Assembly: GCF_003259745.1 (NCBI RefSeq)
Contig: NZ_QLMC01000004.1
Location: 496,001-560,000 of the forward strand
Origin: Larkinella arboricola
GTDB lineage: Bacteria; Bacteroidota; Bacteroidia; Cytophagales; Spirosomataceae
Direction of reading: 5' to 3'
Length of the DNA stretch: 64,000 nucleotides
In this document: positions 7,562-17,700 of the stretch, one piece after another
How the letters are laid out: each line of letters begins with the position of its first letter
Position numbering within the stretch: position 1 is the first letter of the stretch
Made by a program: the position numbers and the translations under genes
The notes under the pieces: generated by a model
What the model was told of the DNA's origin: nothing
Database searches by the model: none
Seen by the model: the letters and a program-made list of their open reading frames with translations, nothing else

Positions 7562-10072
7562 TTACTTATTCTCAAGCGTAAGAACCTCCAGCCCAAACGG
7601 CGGTAATTGCTTGCGGCTTGCCGGTTTGTCGGAAACTGTTATTTGAAAGTCAGACGGTTGGGCGCTGTTGTTTAGCAAAATCACAAAAGTCTTATTCTGC
7701 TTTTCGGATTGGGCCAGAATGTAATCGACCGAGGGATTGTCGATTTTGACCCGGTTTTCGTCAATCAGCAGTTTCGTTTTCTCTCCGTTGACGGTTCCGG
7801 CGGCAAACCCGTAGGTCTGGTGCGGCCCGACTTTGGGGGTAACAAACCCACGCGGGAACGTTACTTTTCCGTTCGAACGCAATTCCGCTTCGGCCAGCAG
7901 ATAATCCGTCAGCCAGCCAACCTGCCACCAGGCGTGGTGCGGATACGGCCCGGCACCCCGGTTCATGGCCTGCCAATAGTAGGAGGCCACGCTGGTTTTC
8001 GGGTCCACAAACGCATCTCGACCAATGGTTCCGGCGCGGGCCATGTCGGCAAAAATGGGTTCTTTCGTCAGGCCGTACATCCGGATAAACATCCCGGCAT
8101 GGCTCGCCAGTTGAATCGGACCGTGCCGCCCCGCCGAGCCGAAAATACCGCCGTGTTCGAAACTCAGACCGGACTGGTTGATCTCCCAGTCTTCGCGCGG
8201 GGTGCCGTTGACGGTTTTGGGTTTACGGCTGGCAATCGGGTGGGTGTAAATCGACGTGGTGTAAATTTTGGCGCAGGTAATGGCAGCCTGTTTATACCGT
8301 TCGTCACGGGTCAGGTCGTATAAATCCAGAAACGCCTGGGCCGACTGACCGGTGGCAAAGTCGGGGGCATAGCGGGCATCGCCACAGACGCCCAGAAAAC
8401 TCCCGGTTTCGACGGCATTTTTGATCAGCCAATCGGCGCCTTTACGGGCGGCCGCGAGGTATTTCGGGTCTTTCAGGATGCGGTTCGCAACGATCAGGCC
8501 GTAAAACGTGGGCCGAACATCCTGAATGTCCTTGAAAATTTCTTTTTCCGTTTGCTTGTCGTAGGCCACCGCCCAGCTACCATCCGGTTTTTGCCAGGTC
8601 AGCAACCGTTCGGCACCAAACCGTAACCGGTCTTTCAGTTCCTGGTCGTCGGGTTTGAACAGCAGCATATTACCGATGTCGAGCATGGTATAATACGTCA
8701 GCGCAATCGGTTCGACTACCGCACCCCATTCCTCGACGAACTTCTTCGATTTGGCTAAATAATACTGCCCTTCGACGGCTCCCTTGAAAAAGTTATCGGC
8801 GGTTTCCTGCTGAACGAGCTTGAAGTTTTCGGCGTAGGGCAACACATTGTTAGTCAGCAGCGGATCGCCGGTGGCGGTTGCCAGCATCCACATCGCGCCG
8901 TAGTCCGAATTTTTCATGGCATCCTTGTTGGACCCAACCACCCCGCCGAGGTACGACTGCGCGCCAATCTTTTTGCCCTCAAATTCTTCCACGTTCCAGA
9001 GCGAGGTTTTCGGGTCGGTCAGGTAGTGGTGCATTTTCTGGATGCGGTCGGTCAGCGACTGTTTGCTTTGCCGCAGGGCCAGCGATTCTTTAAACTGGTA
9101 AATGTCGTACACCGTGTGATTCAGCGCCTTAAACCAGTCGCCGTCGGTCAGGCTGTAGCGGAAGGTGTAGCTCACGGTTTCGCCGGATTTCAGGGCCGAT
9201 TTGGGTTCGCCCAGCACCGGGAAATACAGCGTGGGTGACAGTTGCGCCTTACGGTTCATGTGCGACAGGCCGATGTTCCAGTCGAGTTGCGTGATCTTGT
9301 CGTTCGCCCACGGGTCGCGGGCCAGCCCCGGTTCGGGAATAACCGAAAGCGTCAGGCCGTTTTTCGTGCTGATCATGGGCGACAGCGTACTGGCACAGCG
9401 TTCGCGGTACAATACCGGCAGCGTCGGAATGCCGTGACCGTAAGCGTAGGCCAGCACAAAATTGGGCTGGAGTTTATTGCCCTGAAAATAGCCCGGCACC
9501 GTCGCCCACGTCAGATTCTGTTCGGGAATATCGGCCAGCGTGGGCGACGCCAGCGAGAAATAACCCCCTTTTTTAGCTGTCAGCGTTTGTTTTACTACCA
9601 CATCCTGCGGGAATTTTGGGTCAATACTCCATTCGGTGCTGACCGTGGCCGCGTCGGTTTCCTGCCGGAACGTGAGGCTGTTTTTACTAGCCTGCTTGGC
9701 TTCTTTCGGGAAGAAATGGATAGTTTGCCCGGCGGTATTCAGCGCCACCGGACTGGTGGTTTCAGCCCATTGCGCAGTTTGGTAATGGTATTCTTTGCCC
9801 GGAAATTCCTGGCCGGTAATGGTTTTAAAGGTCGTTTCCGGTTTGTCCGACGGTTTTTCAGCCGCATACAGCAAGGTATTTTCGCCGGACGGTTTGGCCA
9901 GTGCCTGCCATTGCTTGCCTTTCTGGGCGGCTACTTTCTGTAACCGCCAGCCGTTCGCCGTCGATTCCCAAACCAGTTGAATCCGGTCGTTTGACAGGCT
10001 AACGGTTTTGGGCTTCTGGGCAAAGCTGCTGACCGTGAATAAAATAGATGCTAAACTAAGAAGGTATTTCAT
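7562..10072 (-). CDS. Large secreted protein with probable (alpha/alpha)6-barrel region
   Basis: 836-aa protein with a signal peptide (MKYLLSLASILFTVSSFAQ). Residues about 20-330 look beta-rich. Residues about 350-720 show repeated helical, aromatic-rich segments such as SDYGAMWMLATATGD, RLLTWQKPDGSW, FATGQSAQAFLDLYDLT and GPYPHHAWWQVGWLTDYLL. This pattern is usual in alpha-toroid glycoside hydrolases, polysaccharide lyases and epimerases. A short beta-rich tail ends the protein. I cannot place it in a numbered family or point to catalytic residues with certainty. The spacing to the symporter gene is 9 bases. It is likely a glycan-processing enzyme of the periplasm or outer membrane. Confidence 0.6.
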   Translation of the reverse strand: MKYLLSLASILFTVSSFAQKPKTVSLSNDRIQLVWESTANGWRLQKVAAQKGKQWQALAKPSGENTLLYAAEKPSDKPETTFKTITGQEFPGKEYHYQTAQWAETTSPVALNTAGQTIHFFPKEAKQASKNSLTFRQETDAATVSTEWSIDPKFPQDVVVKQTLTAKKGGYFSLASPTLADIPEQNLTWATVPGYFQGNKLQPNFVLAYAYGHGIPTLPVLYRERCASTLSPMISTKNGLTLSVIPEPGLARDPWANDKITQLDWNIGLSHMNRKAQLSPTLYFPVLGEPKSALKSGETVSYTFRYSLTDGDWFKALNHTVYDIYQFKESLALRQSKQSLTDRIQKMHHYLTDPKTSLWNVEEFEGKKIGAQSYLGGVVGSNKDAMKNSDYGAMWMLATATGDPLLTNNVLPYAENFKLVQQETADNFFKGAVEGQYYLAKSKKFVEEWGAVVEPIALTYYTMLDIGNMLLFKPDDQELKDRLRFGAERLLTWQKPDGSWAVAYDKQTEKEIFKDIQDVRPTFYGLIVANRILKDPKYLAAARKGADWLIKNAVETGSFLGVCGDARYAPDFATGQSAQAFLDLYDLTRDERYKQAAITCAKIYTTSIYTHPIASRKPKTVNGTPREDWEINQSGLSFEHGGIFGSAGRHGPIQLASHAGMFIRMYGLTKEPIFADMARAGTIGRDAFVDPKTSVASYYWQAMNRGAGPYPHHAWWQVGWLTDYLLAEAELRSNGKVTFPRGFVTPKVGPHQTYGFAAGTVNGEKTKLLIDENRVKIDNPSVDYILAQSEKQNKTFVILLNNSAQPSDFQITVSDKPASRKQLPPFGLEVLTLENK

Positions 10073-10128
10073 TGTAAGAACCGGGTTAACAGCCCACGAT
10101 GAAACGAATCGTGGGCTGATGAATCACA

Positions 10129-11931
10129 TTACGGTTTAGCCGCCGTTGGCTCGTCCTTGATGATCGCCATGAATTCCGGCAAATGTTCCTGATAGACCCC
10201 ACGCGGTGACGTGTTGTATTTTTTCGCCACGTAAGCCGCAAAACCGACCACTTCGCCCATCATGCCGCAGGTCCGCATCACCCGCGTGCTGCCGAAGGCC
10301 ACGTGCGTGGTGCTGATGTTCCGACCGGCCATGAACAGGTTGTTGATATTCTTCGAATACAAACAGCGGTACGGGATGGTGTAGGGCGCTACTTTGATGT
10401 GCTTCGTTCCGGCGAAAAACTCCTGACCCTCAAAGTATTTGCTGTTTTTGGAGTCCGGGAAATGCAGGTCGATGGTCCAGGTGGCCGTAACGGTGCCGTC
10501 CGGATGCTGCTTGCCTTCCTGAATATCCATCTGGGTCAGAATATGGTCGCCCAGCAACCGCCGGGATTCGCGTTTGCCGCCGATGTAAGCCACCCACGCC
10601 AGTTCGCGCTTGCCGTATTTCTCTTTCTTGTTGTTTTTCAGGTACGACCAGTTACCGAAGATCGCCCGCAGGTTGTGATCGCGGATTTTCTCGGCGTCGG
10701 TAATGGTATTGAAGTTGCCAAAACCGGTTTCCCACTGCCAGTCCGACCGCGCTTCGTCGATGTGGTACTCGTCCGAGAACGGCAGCGCCCAGGGTGTTTC
10801 GGGGAAAGAGGTGGCGGTATCGCGCTCCAGCGAGGCCCACAGATTGGAGGTGCCCAGCGTGAAATCGTCCGCTTTTTCGGCGGCCAGCGATTCGCCGGTT
10901 TCGGCTTTGCTTTCCCGGCCAAACCGGTAGTCGGCCCGGGCCAGATGGCCCAGCGTACCGTCGCCCGTGCAGTCGGAGAAGTAGGTGCCCGTAAACCGCA
11001 CTTCCTTGTTGGTGGCAATGTCGCGCCCGATGACGGCGGTAATGGCGTTGCCCTTTTTCTCGATTTTATGAACGTGCGTATTCAGGTACAGCGTGATGTT
11101 TCGCTCGGCTTTGACAATGTCGGTTTTCCGGGTATCGCCGTATTCCTGACCATCCGGATGGCCGTTTCCGGGGTCGCCGTTATCCATTTCCCGGACAATC
11201 CGGCCCAGCTTCGGGTAGTGGTTTTTGTCTACATCACCCCGCAAATGCACCCGGACTTCGGAGCTGTTGTTGCCGCCCAGCACCGGACGGTCCTGAATCA
11301 GCGCAACTTTCAAGCCCATCCGCGACGCCGAAATGGCCGCGCAGGTTCCGGCAATACCGCCACCGACTACCACCAGATCATAGTTTCCGGCTTCGGCGGG
11401 TTTGTCGGTCAGGTTCAATAGTTTGTTGCGAAAAGCCGTCAGTTCGGCGGGTTTGTCGGGGGGCGTAAATTTGGGCGCGTTGGTAAACAGAATGGCGTCG
11501 CAGCGGCCATTAAAACCCGTCAGGTCGTGGAGGGCGAGTTTAAGCTGATCGGTTTTGACATCGATTTCGCCACCCGGATACCATTTCCATGCGTCGGAAC
11601 CGCTTTCGCCAAAGATGGTATTGACCGGTTTTCCATCCAGTACGACCTGAAATTTGCCCGGGCCTTTCGGAAACGGTGCCCAGTCTTTAGTACGGACCCA
11701 AAGCTGGTATTTGCCTTTTTTGGGGAAACTGACGGTGGTGGTCGCATCCTTCACGGGGCGGCCCATGCCGTGCGCCATCAGATACGACGAGCCAATAACT
11801 ACAAACGACTGTTGGTCAATCACCCAGCCTCCTTTGTTTTCAAACGATTCGGTTTCCACAAAAATGTGGTCCTGGGCAACGGCCCGCCAGCCTATCAGCA
11901 GGCATACGATTATTCTGAGTACGGTTTTCAT
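10129..11931 (-). CDS. Secreted FAD-dependent oxidoreductase with N-terminal beta-sandwich
   Basis: 600-aa protein with a signal peptide (cleavage near residue 20, WRAVAQ). Residues about 22-152 form a carbohydrate-binding-like beta-sandwich, with KYQLWVRTKDW and FQVVLDGKPV strands. From residue 184 an FAD_oxidored domain follows, with YDLVVVGGGIAGTCAAIS and ALIQDRPVLGGNNSSEVR. Both the dinucleotide motif and the VLGGNxSSEVR block match the 758-aa paralogue at the other end of the operon. It should act in the periplasm, where FAD loading must be explained by Tat-independent folding or later cofactor binding; no twin-arginine motif is visible. Reaction unknown. Relatives are commonly mis-named xanthan lyase. 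Confidence 0.78.
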   Translation of the reverse strand: MKTVLRIIVCLLIGWRAVAQDHIFVETESFENKGGWVIDQQSFVVIGSSYLMAHGMGRPVKDATTTVSFPKKGKYQLWVRTKDWAPFPKGPGKFQVVLDGKPVNTIFGESGSDAWKWYPGGEIDVKTDQLKLALHDLTGFNGRCDAILFTNAPKFTPPDKPAELTAFRNKLLNLTDKPAEAGNYDLVVVGGGIAGTCAAISASRMGLKVALIQDRPVLGGNNSSEVRVHLRGDVDKNHYPKLGRIVREMDNGDPGNGHPDGQEYGDTRKTDIVKAERNITLYLNTHVHKIEKKGNAITAVIGRDIATNKEVRFTGTYFSDCTGDGTLGHLARADYRFGRESKAETGESLAAEKADDFTLGTSNLWASLERDTATSFPETPWALPFSDEYHIDEARSDWQWETGFGNFNTITDAEKIRDHNLRAIFGNWSYLKNNKKEKYGKRELAWVAYIGGKRESRRLLGDHILTQMDIQEGKQHPDGTVTATWTIDLHFPDSKNSKYFEGQEFFAGTKHIKVAPYTIPYRCLYSKNINNLFMAGRNISTTHVAFGSTRVMRTCGMMGEVVGFAAYVAKKYNTSPRGVYQEHLPEFMAIIKDEPTAAKP

Positions 11932-11949
11932 GGCATTGATCGGGTGTAG

Positions 11950-13074
11950 TTAGGATTTAGAAATAGCCTCTTTATAGATTCTCATTTTATGCTGAACCAG
12001 CGGACTCCGGGGTTTTAAAGCCGTCAGAACCCGGTAGATTTCGGCGGTATAGTCCGCGTTGGAATCAGTCAGGTGATTCGCGAGTGTCTGCACGGCTTTT
12101 TCCGGTAGCCGGGGCTGGGCCGCCAGCAAATTCAGCATCAGCTTAAACTGCTCCGGATTGGCTTTCAGTAAGAACTGCGCCGTCTGTTGGGCCAGCGGAG
12201 CGCGAAAGGGAACCGTCGCCAGTTTTTTCAGGATGGCAATTTGCAGCGGATAGCTGGCCTTCGTGTAGGTTTCCCACAGCCAGGTTTGCCGCTCGGCGCT
12301 CGAAAAGAATTGACTGTTTACTTTTTGCAGGGCGTGTCGGGCGGTGAAAACGTTTTTGGCGCGCATAATCTGCATCAAATCGGCGCTAAACGATGCGGCA
12401 ACCGTCCCGCTTTGATCGATCACCCGCTCCATTGCCCAGTATTGGTAATGATGGTTGGTGCTGTTCAGAAACTGGTGCAGCAGGGCGTCGGTACGGTAGG
12501 TTTCGGTAATTTTCAGCATCTCATCCACGACGGACCCGTGCGCGAGGTGCCAGAGTGTGTAACAGGTGTACACCGCCCCGTCGATCACCACGTTTTTGAT
12601 GGTTTTCAGGGTGGCTCCGGCCTTCGCATCCACCGAGTCGGCCAGGTTTTCGGTGCCTTTGCCAATCAGGTCTTCCATCGCCACGTCTTTCAGCAGCGAG
12701 TTGGAGTTGCTCAAAATATCCTGCAATTTTTCGTAATCTTCCGGCTTGAATTCCTCGTGGTCCATCTTGGTTAGTACCTCGCGGGGCGGAAAGTCGAACC
12801 GGAGGTAATTGCCCAGCAAATCCCAGTAAAAGTTGATGTACACGGGTTTGCATTCGCCCGTCAGACAAACCGGAGTAAACACATTGCGGAAGTAGTACGA
12901 CGGGTTGCCCGATTCGTCAAAAGCCAGTTTCAGCACATACGAAGTCGTATCATTTTCGGTAATGGTGTATTCGCGGACTTTCTCCGGCGGAGCCACGGCA
13001 GCCCGGGCGCTTTCCGGAAAACCGAAATACACCAGCAACGCCCATCCAAAAAACAACCAGCCCTGTTTACGCAT
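11950..13074 (-). CDS. Secreted protein of unknown function with a CLTGEC motif
   Basis: 374-aa protein that I do not recognise. A signal peptide is likely (KQGWLFFGWALLVYFGFPESARA). The N-terminal 110 residues contain FTPVCLTGECKPVYINFYWDLLGNYLRF and then a charged segment with KMDHEEFKPEDYEKLQDIL. The two cysteines five residues apart could bind a metal or be redox-active. The rest is alpha-helical and resembles short helical repeats (LQIAILKKLATVPF, FKLMLNLLAAQPRLPEKAV). It lies 18 bases before the secreted FAD oxidoreductase gene, so it is co-translated with it. A partner or electron acceptor for that enzyme is a possible role, but that is speculation. Confidence 0.5.
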   Translation of the reverse strand: MRKQGWLFFGWALLVYFGFPESARAAVAPPEKVREYTITENDTTSYVLKLAFDESGNPSYYFRNVFTPVCLTGECKPVYINFYWDLLGNYLRFDFPPREVLTKMDHEEFKPEDYEKLQDILSNSNSLLKDVAMEDLIGKGTENLADSVDAKAGATLKTIKNVVIDGAVYTCYTLWHLAHGSVVDEMLKITETYRTDALLHQFLNSTNHHYQYWAMERVIDQSGTVAASFSADLMQIMRAKNVFTARHALQKVNSQFFSSAERQTWLWETYTKASYPLQIAILKKLATVPFRAPLAQQTAQFLLKANPEQFKLMLNLLAAQPRLPEKAVQTLANHLTDSNADYTAEIYRVLTALKPRSPLVQHKMRIYKEAISKS

Positions 13075-13085
13075 TTTCTTATGAT

Positions 13086-13153
13086 TTTACGGTATTCGAT
13101 TTGCTCCAACAACTGGTTATTGGCCCTTATGGGAATAAACCGAATACCGTAAA
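13086..13153. repeat. 13-base inverted repeat after susD
   Basis: TTTACGGTATTCG (13086-13098) and CGAATACCGTAAA (13141-13153) are perfect inverted copies around a 42-base loop. They fill the 93-base gap between susD and the next gene of the operon. No T-tract follows on the minus strand, so this looks like a transcript-stabilising or attenuating structure rather than a full terminator. Confidence 0.65.
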
Positions 13154-13167
13154 TGAACTACTCGTTG

Positions 13168-14643
13168 TTACTTCCACTCCGGGTTCTGTTCCAGCTTCGG
13201 ATTGGCGTTCAGTTCGTCCTGCGGAATCGGGAAATACCGGTTTTTCGGCTGCACGTTCCGCACAGGGTATACATCGTTGACGGCTTTCGGGATAACGGTC
13301 AGGAACTTACCGGTGCGGGTCAGGTCGTACCAGCGGTCACCCTCGGCAAAAAACTCCCAGGCACGTTCCTGAATTACGGCGTCGATGAAGGCGTCCTTCG
13401 ACAAGCCGGTTTTCAGGTCGGCCAGCCCAGCCCGTTTGCGAACGGTATTGATAAATCCGTAGGCCGTTGCGGTCGGGCCGTTCAGGCGGGCTTCGGCTTC
13501 GGCGGCAATCAGGTACATATCGGGCAGCCGCAGAATCGGGATGTTGGGAATCGAGCCGATGGTCGACACCGGATCCTGGTATTTTTTGACCAGCACACCT
13601 TTTGCCGAAATGGGCGTAATGTCTTTCTGAGCGACCACCTTCCCGCTCTTGTTCAGGTAGTTGGTGTCCAGCAGCGTACGGCGTTTGTCAGTCGGATCAA
13701 ATGAATCGAAGAACGACTGATAGGCGAACATTGAACCAAAAGACGTCCGGGCGTATTCGGCACCGGCGCTACCGCTGGGACCGTATAAACCGACCAACTG
13801 GTGGCTCCGGCCCGGAGAGATCGGGTCGACTTCGTAGGCCCACATGTTTTCGATCCGGGCTTCGTCTTCCTTGTCGTACCGGTACACATCTTTCACTTCG
13901 GGCATCAGTTTGTACTTGCCAGAATTGATGACTGCGTTCGCTTTTTCCAGCGCCTTTGCCCAATCTTCGTTATACAAAGCGGCTTTAGCGTACAGTGCGG
14001 TGGCAACTTCCCTGGCGGGGCGCCCTTTCTCGACGGACGGGTAAGAGAGCAGTCCGGCGGCTTCGGCCTGTTCCAGATCCGCGTAAATTTGTTTGAATAC
14101 CTCCGCTTTCGGGCTTTTTGCCGTCAGGGCTTCGGCTTCGGTGTAACTTGGTGTAATCTTGATGGGCACATCTCCGAAGTTTTTCACCAGCATCCAGTGG
14201 TAAAAAGCGCGCAGAAAATAGGCTTCACCCAGGATTTGCTTCTTCCGGGTTTCGTCCATCGACGCTTCCGGCACTTTGGCAATCACCCAGTTGGCTTTTT
14301 CGATACCGTCGTAGCTGGCCGCCCAGACCTGCTGGGGCGATTCCATCAGCCGCCCGTTACTTTTCTGATTGGTGTAGTTTACATCATACGTGAAGAGGGT
14401 CAGCGTACTGCGCCCCACCACCGAACGAGGGTACGTCTGGTCGTCACTCATGTCGGCCAGCAGGGTCAGGGCAGGGCCGCTGCCCAGGTCACCCATCGGG
14501 CCGTAGGCGGCAATCAGCCCCTTCTCGGCATCAGCGGCTGTTTTGTAAAAGGCTTCGGTATAAATGGACGAGTAAATGGTTTCGTCCAGTTCGCAGGAGG
14601 TTAGCAAAAACGCTGCGAGTATCGGAATGAATATCTTTTTCAT
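13168..14643 (-). CDS. susD: SusD/RagB outer-membrane glycan-binding lipoprotein
   Basis: 491-aa lipoprotein with signal and lipobox (MKKIFIPILAAFLLTSC), followed by the SusD N-terminal helical region (ETIYSSIYTEAFYKTAADAEKGL). The family landmarks FLRAFYHWMLVKNFGDVPI and a C-terminal block with ERAWEFFAEGDRWYDLTRTG are clear. I chose the ATG at 14641-14643 because an upstream in-frame ATG at 14703 would place 20 polar residues before the signal peptide. SusD caps the SusC channel and binds substrate at the cell surface. It lies 83 bases downstream of susC, across an iterated ATTG/GAGT repeat. Confidence 0.93.
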   Translation of the reverse strand: MKKIFIPILAAFLLTSCELDETIYSSIYTEAFYKTAADAEKGLIAAYGPMGDLGSGPALTLLADMSDDQTYPRSVVGRSTLTLFTYDVNYTNQKSNGRLMESPQQVWAASYDGIEKANWVIAKVPEASMDETRKKQILGEAYFLRAFYHWMLVKNFGDVPIKITPSYTEAEALTAKSPKAEVFKQIYADLEQAEAAGLLSYPSVEKGRPAREVATALYAKAALYNEDWAKALEKANAVINSGKYKLMPEVKDVYRYDKEDEARIENMWAYEVDPISPGRSHQLVGLYGPSGSAGAEYARTSFGSMFAYQSFFDSFDPTDKRRTLLDTNYLNKSGKVVAQKDITPISAKGVLVKKYQDPVSTIGSIPNIPILRLPDMYLIAAEAEARLNGPTATAYGFINTVRKRAGLADLKTGLSKDAFIDAVIQERAWEFFAEGDRWYDLTRTGKFLTVIPKAVNDVYPVRNVQPKNRYFPIPQDELNANPKLEQNPEWK

Positions 14644-14644
14644 G

Positions 14645-14726
14645 ATGGATTGAGTGATTGAGTGGATGAGCGATTGAGTGAAGGAGCTAACAAAACCGCC
14701 CAATCACTTAATCACAATTCGCTCAA
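14645..14726. repeat. Iterated, imperfect inverted repeat between susC and susD
   Basis: The gap is made of TGAGTGATTGAGTGGATGAG-type units on the left and CAATCACTTAATCAC / TTCGCTCAATT on the right, which are partly complementary. Composition and unit length resemble the repeats at 535-601 and 24274-24350. It could regulate the SusC:SusD ratio at the RNA level. Confidence 0.5.
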
Positions 14727-17700
14727 TTATAATGTGATTTGAATACCGCCCAGGAATGATTTCGCTTGTGGGTACACGAGGTTGTCAACACCGATCACCG
14801 TGTTTGACCCCGCAAACGTATTCACCTCAGGGTCAAATCCGCTGTATTTGGTGAAGGTGAGCAGGTTGTTACCGCTGACATACACCCGGATACCCTGAAC
14901 ACCCTTGATGCGGGGCACGTTGTAACCGATGGTAAGGTTTTTCAGGCGCATGTAGGAACCGTCTTCCACCACGTAGTTGGTAATTGGCAACCGGCCGGCC
15001 ACAAAGGCACTGGCGTACTGGTTGCTCGGATTCGTCGGCGACCAGCGATTGACAACCCCTTTCAGCATGTTCCGTTGACCCGCCGGATTTTCGAACGACA
15101 ATCGGCTGGCGTTGTAAATGTCGTTGCCCTGTGAGCCCGAGAAAAACGCGCTCAGATCAAATCCTTTGTAAGAAAGGTTGGTCGAAAAACCGTAAATAAA
15201 ATTCGGATTCGGGTTACCGGTAATGACCTGATCATCGGCCGTAATCTGGCCGTCGCCGGTTACGTCTTTTACTTTATGACCACCGATCCGGCCGTCGTAA
15301 CCGGGTAAAATGGTTTCACCGGTCTGGTTGATGCCGTCAAAAACATAGTTTTTAAACAGACCCAGGGGTTCGCCGACTTTCAGGATGGTATAAGTCGTTA
15401 CAAACCGTTCGTTGGTTACACCACCATCGAGGCCCAGCACTTTGTTGCGGTTGAAGGTCACGTTGGCCGAGATATCCCATTTCACCGGCCCATCCAGAAT
15501 GCGTCCATTGGCGGCCAGTTCGATTCCTTTGTTTTCCAGCGATGCAAAGTTACCCGTGATTGTACTGTAACCGGAGCTTAGGGGCAGTGCTTTTACGTAC
15601 AAAAGGTCTTTTGTGTTTTTGTGGTACACATCAGCGATAAAACTAACCCGGTTGTTCAGCAAACTCAAATCAAAACCGATGTTGGTCTGGGCCGAACGCT
15701 CCCACCGCAAATCCGGGTTCGCAATACCGGAAGGGTTGATACCGGTTACATAAGCGTGGTTGAGGTTGTAGTTACTGCCCGAAGCCGAAACCGTTGCCAG
15801 CGACTGGTAGGGATTGATGCCACCGGCATTCCCGGTAATCCCGTAACTGGCCCGCAGTTTCAGGTCCGAAATCCAGGTAACCGATTTCAGGAAAGGCTCT
15901 TCGATCAACCGCCAGGCGGCTGATACAGCCGGGAACACCCCGTACTTGTGATTGGCGCCGAACTTGCTCGATCCATCAACCCGAACCGTGAAATCCACAA
16001 ACAGTTTATCTTTAAAACCGTAGTTGACACGGCCCATGTACGAATCCAGCCGTTGGCGGTTCCGGTTGCTGCTGACGGTGCGGGTGAGACCCAGTTGCAG
16101 GGCTTCGTTCTGCGTTGCGTCGTTCGGGAAACCGGTGGCGCTGATGCTGTTGTCGTTATACATTTCGGCCTGGGTTGCAAAAACCGCCGTTCCTTTCAGG
16201 GTGTGGTCTTTCCCAAAAACCGTATTGTACGTCAGGATGCTTTCGTGCAGCAGGGCCAGGTAATTGATGTTGTCTTTGCGGGCCGAGCCGGAGTTGTCGT
16301 TCAGGTCAGTCCGGTTGATGATGGAACGGGGGTTGTAGTTGTTGTACAGTTCGGCCCGTTGATCGACGTTGAAAGAAGCCCGGTAGGTCAGTCCTTTAGC
16401 AATATTGGCTTCGCCGTACACATTGGCCAGGACCCGTTTGATGCTCCGTTCATTTAACTGGGCGGCAAAACCCAGCGGGTTGGCAACTTCCCGGTATTGG
16501 GTGGCCTGTTCGCCAAACGGGAACACCGTGCCGTCCGGGCGATACGGTTTCAGGTTAGGCGGTGCACCGAGTGCCGCACCCAGAATCGAGCCGGTGACAA
16601 CCCCCGCATCACCGATGGTCTGGCTACCGGTCGTAATCCCGTCATTGATCGAATAGCTACCCAGAATACTGGTTCCTACCTTAAACCGCTGGCCGATTTT
16701 GTGGTCGAGGTTCAGGCGCAGGGAGTAGCGTTTGAACCCGGAGCTAATGATGATCCCGTCCTGATCGAAATAGTTCATCGACAGCGCCAGTTGCGTTTTT
16801 TCGTTCCCGCCGTTGATCGAAAGCTGGTGGTTCTGAATGGGAGCCTGCCGGAAAATCTCGTTCTGCCAGTTAATGCCTTCGCCCAACGAAGCCGGATCGG
16901 GGTAGAAGTTGTTTTTGAAAACTTCATTTTCCAGCTGCGCAAACTCGGCTGCGTTCATCACCGGCAGGGTTTTGTTTACCTTCTGAACGCCGTAGTAACT
17001 ATCGAAGGTCACCCGAGTGGCTCCGCTTTTACCGCGTTTGGTGGTGATCAAAACAACGCCATTAGCCGCCCGCGACCCGTAAATGGCCGAGGCCGATGCA
17101 TCTTTCAGGATTTCAACCGACTCGATGTCGTTCGGGTTGATCGTCGAAAGCGGGCTAACATCGGTAATACCGCCCCCGTTGGAAATCTGGATGCCGTCCA
17201 CCACATAGAGCGGTTCGGAGTTGCCGTTGATGGAGTTGGTACCGCGCACCCGAACGCTGACGTTTCCGCCCGGTGCCCCGGTGTTCTGGTTTACCTGCAC
17301 CCCCGCAACCCGGGCCTGCAAGCCCTGCGCCACGTTGACAACCGGCGTTTGGGTGAGTTCAGCGGATTTGATGGAGGCAATCGAACCGGTGGTTTCTACC
17401 TTGCGCTGCGTTCCGTACCCTACCACCACGACTTCACTCAACGACCGTTCGTCGGACTGAAGCGAAACGTCGATGGTGCTGCGGTTGCCGACGGCAATTT
17501 CCTGCGTAACGTAGCCGATATACGAGAACGTGAGCGTGGATCCGCTGTTGGGTACGGCCAGGCTATACCGCCCGTCAACATCGGTGGTGGTGCCTTGTTG
17601 CGCCCCCTTGATAATGACATTGACGCCGGGCAGGGCTTCGGTGCCGGAGGTAACCCGACCGCGAACCGTCAGGCCCCGGTTGTTTTGGGCAAAGGAAGGA

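Noticed and set aside
14641-14703. Longer susD start at 14703
   Set aside because: It would put 20 polar residues encoded by the repeat element in front of the lipoprotein signal.
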